Below, piece by piece: positions 13,665 to 14,432 of a stretch of 14,432 nt of DNA. A program made the position numbers and the translations under genes. Each line of letters opens with the position of its first letter. Position 1 is the first letter of the stretch. The stretch covers positions 1 to 14,432 of the forward strand of contig DDIL01000070.1 of the NCBI GenBank assembly GCA_002338515.1, in the 5' to 3' direction. Origin of the DNA: Glaciecola sp. UBA1851 (GTDB taxonomy: Bacteria > Pseudomonadota > Gammaproteobacteria > Enterobacterales > Alteromonadaceae). Under the pieces are notes generated by a model that worked only from the letters and a program-made list of their open reading frames with translations, did no database searches and was not told where the DNA came from.

Positions 13665-14432
13665 TTAGTGTTTAAAGTGGCGCATGCCAGTAAACACCAT
13701 TGCAATTCCATGCTCATCTGCCGCATCTATAACTTCTTGATCTCGCATGGATCCGCCTGGTTGGATAACCGCTGCAATACCTGCTTTTGCAGCAGCATCT
13801 ATTCCATCTCTAAATGGGAAAAATGCATCAGAAGCCATTACACATCCTGGCACTTCCAGGTTTTCGTCTTGTGCTTTGATGCCAGCAATCTTAGCTGAAT
13901 AAACGCGACTCATTTGTCCGGCGCCAACTCCAATAGTTGCTCCGTCTTTACAATAAACGATGGCGTTAGATTTGACATATTTTGCTACTTTCCATGTAAA
14001 TAGTAAATCGTCTAGTTGCTCCTGAGTCGGCGCGATTTTAGTTACGACTTTTAAATCGCTCTGCTCAATCATTCCGAAATCTCTATCTTGTACAAGCAAG
14101 CCGCCGTTTACCCTTTTATAATCGCGACCTTCGGTAAGCTGTCCATGCCAGTCACCGCAAGATAAAAGGCGAACATTAGTTTTTGCTGATACCACTTTAG
14201 CCGCTGCATCTGATATTGTCGGAGCGATAATTACTTCAACAAATTGCTGACCCACAATAGCTTTTGCTGTTGCTTCATCCAGTTCACGATTAAACGCAAT
14301 GATGCCACCAAAAGCTGACGTTGGGTCAGTCTTAAATGCTTTGTGATATGCAGTTTCAATATTCGCTGCAATTGCAACGCCACAAGGATTAGCATGTTTT
14401 ACAATTACACAAGCTGGTTTATCAAATTCTTT
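13665..14432 (-). CDS. purH: Bifunctional AICAR transformylase / IMP cyclohydrolase PurH (partial, C-terminal 255 residues)
   Basis: Last two steps of de novo IMP synthesis. Only the C-terminal part is inside the window. The frame continues to the right edge, so the upstream 177 nt belong to it even though an internal Met occurs at 14255. The visible part is most of the AICAR formyltransferase domain. It opens with KEFDKPACVIVKHANPCG, whose Lys-His pair (fragment residues 12-13) is the catalytic pair of the family. TDPTSAFGGIIAFNREL, QFVEVIIAPT, KSNAIVYCKD, SDAFFPFRDGID and QPGGSMRDQEVI follow, and it ends at GMRHFKH as E. coli PurH does. The IMP cyclohydrolase domain and the start lie beyond the window. 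It is co-oriented with purD, 79 nt apart, with a palindrome pair in between. Confidence 0.97.
   Translation of the reverse strand, partial: KEFDKPACVIVKHANPCGVAIAANIETAYHKAFKTDPTSAFGGIIAFNRELDEATAKAIVGQQFVEVIIAPTISDAAAKVVSAKTNVRLLSCGDWHGQLTEGRDYKRVNGGLLVQDRDFGMIEQSDLKVVTKIAPTQEQLDDLLFTWKVAKYVKSNAIVYCKDGATIGVGAGQMSRVYSAKIAGIKAQDENLEVPGCVMASDAFFPFRDGIDAAAKAGIAAVIQPGGSMRDQEVIDAADEHGIAMVFTGMRHFKH

Noticed and set aside
13665..14255. purH beginning at the internal Met at 14255
   Set aside because: The same frame continues to the right edge with strongly conserved PurH sequence including KHANPCG, so the gene is simply cut by the window.

Overview
The window reads as AT-rich chromosomal DNA of a gammaproteobacterium. 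EnvZ/OmpR, Hsp33, HslR, PurD, PurH and an E. coli PrkB-type phosphoribulokinase all resemble their enterobacterial counterparts closely. The low GC content and the type of transposase suggest a marine lineage such as Alteromonadales (Colwellia/Thalassotalea-like), but this is inference from general resemblance. No rRNA, tRNA, CRISPR array, prophage or plasmid gene was seen.

Layout. (1) Positions 1-6570, minus strand: the front half of a type II secretion operon, gspC-D-E-F-G-H, tightly packed (two 1-nt TAATG overlaps) and leaving the window at the left edge inside gspH. (2) 6571-6805: a divergent control region. (3) 6806-8121, plus strand: hslR-hslO, a heat-shock/oxidative-stress pair. (4) 8124-10161, minus strand: ompR-envZ, convergent with hslO across a 2-nt gap, with a good sigma-70-like promoter just upstream of ompR. 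(5) 10250-11158, minus strand: an orphan PrkB-type phosphoribulokinase. (6) 11353-12369, plus strand: a REP-associated-type tyrosine (HUH) transposase whose 3' end runs 71 nt into the 3' end of purD on the opposite strand. (7) 12299-14432, minus strand: purD preceded by purH (its C-terminal half only; it leaves the window at the right edge), forming purHD of de novo purine synthesis.

Almost every gene is an ordinary housekeeping or envelope gene. What the genes do not explain is a short iterated palindrome, YTGGACTGTCCAR (core TGGACWGTCCA). There are nine exact copies and one single-base variant in 14.4 kb, against about 0.007 exact copies expected by chance. Eight of the ten lie as pairs, exactly two in each of four intergenic gaps (gspG/gspH, gspC/hslR, prkB/transposase, purH/purD). 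Two more lie inside hslO and ompR. One inverted pair stands directly upstream of the transposase gene. The most economical idea is a REP/REPIN-like or HIP1-like repeat family, possibly mobilised by this transposase. A repressor operator or a DNA-uptake-type signal remain alternatives.
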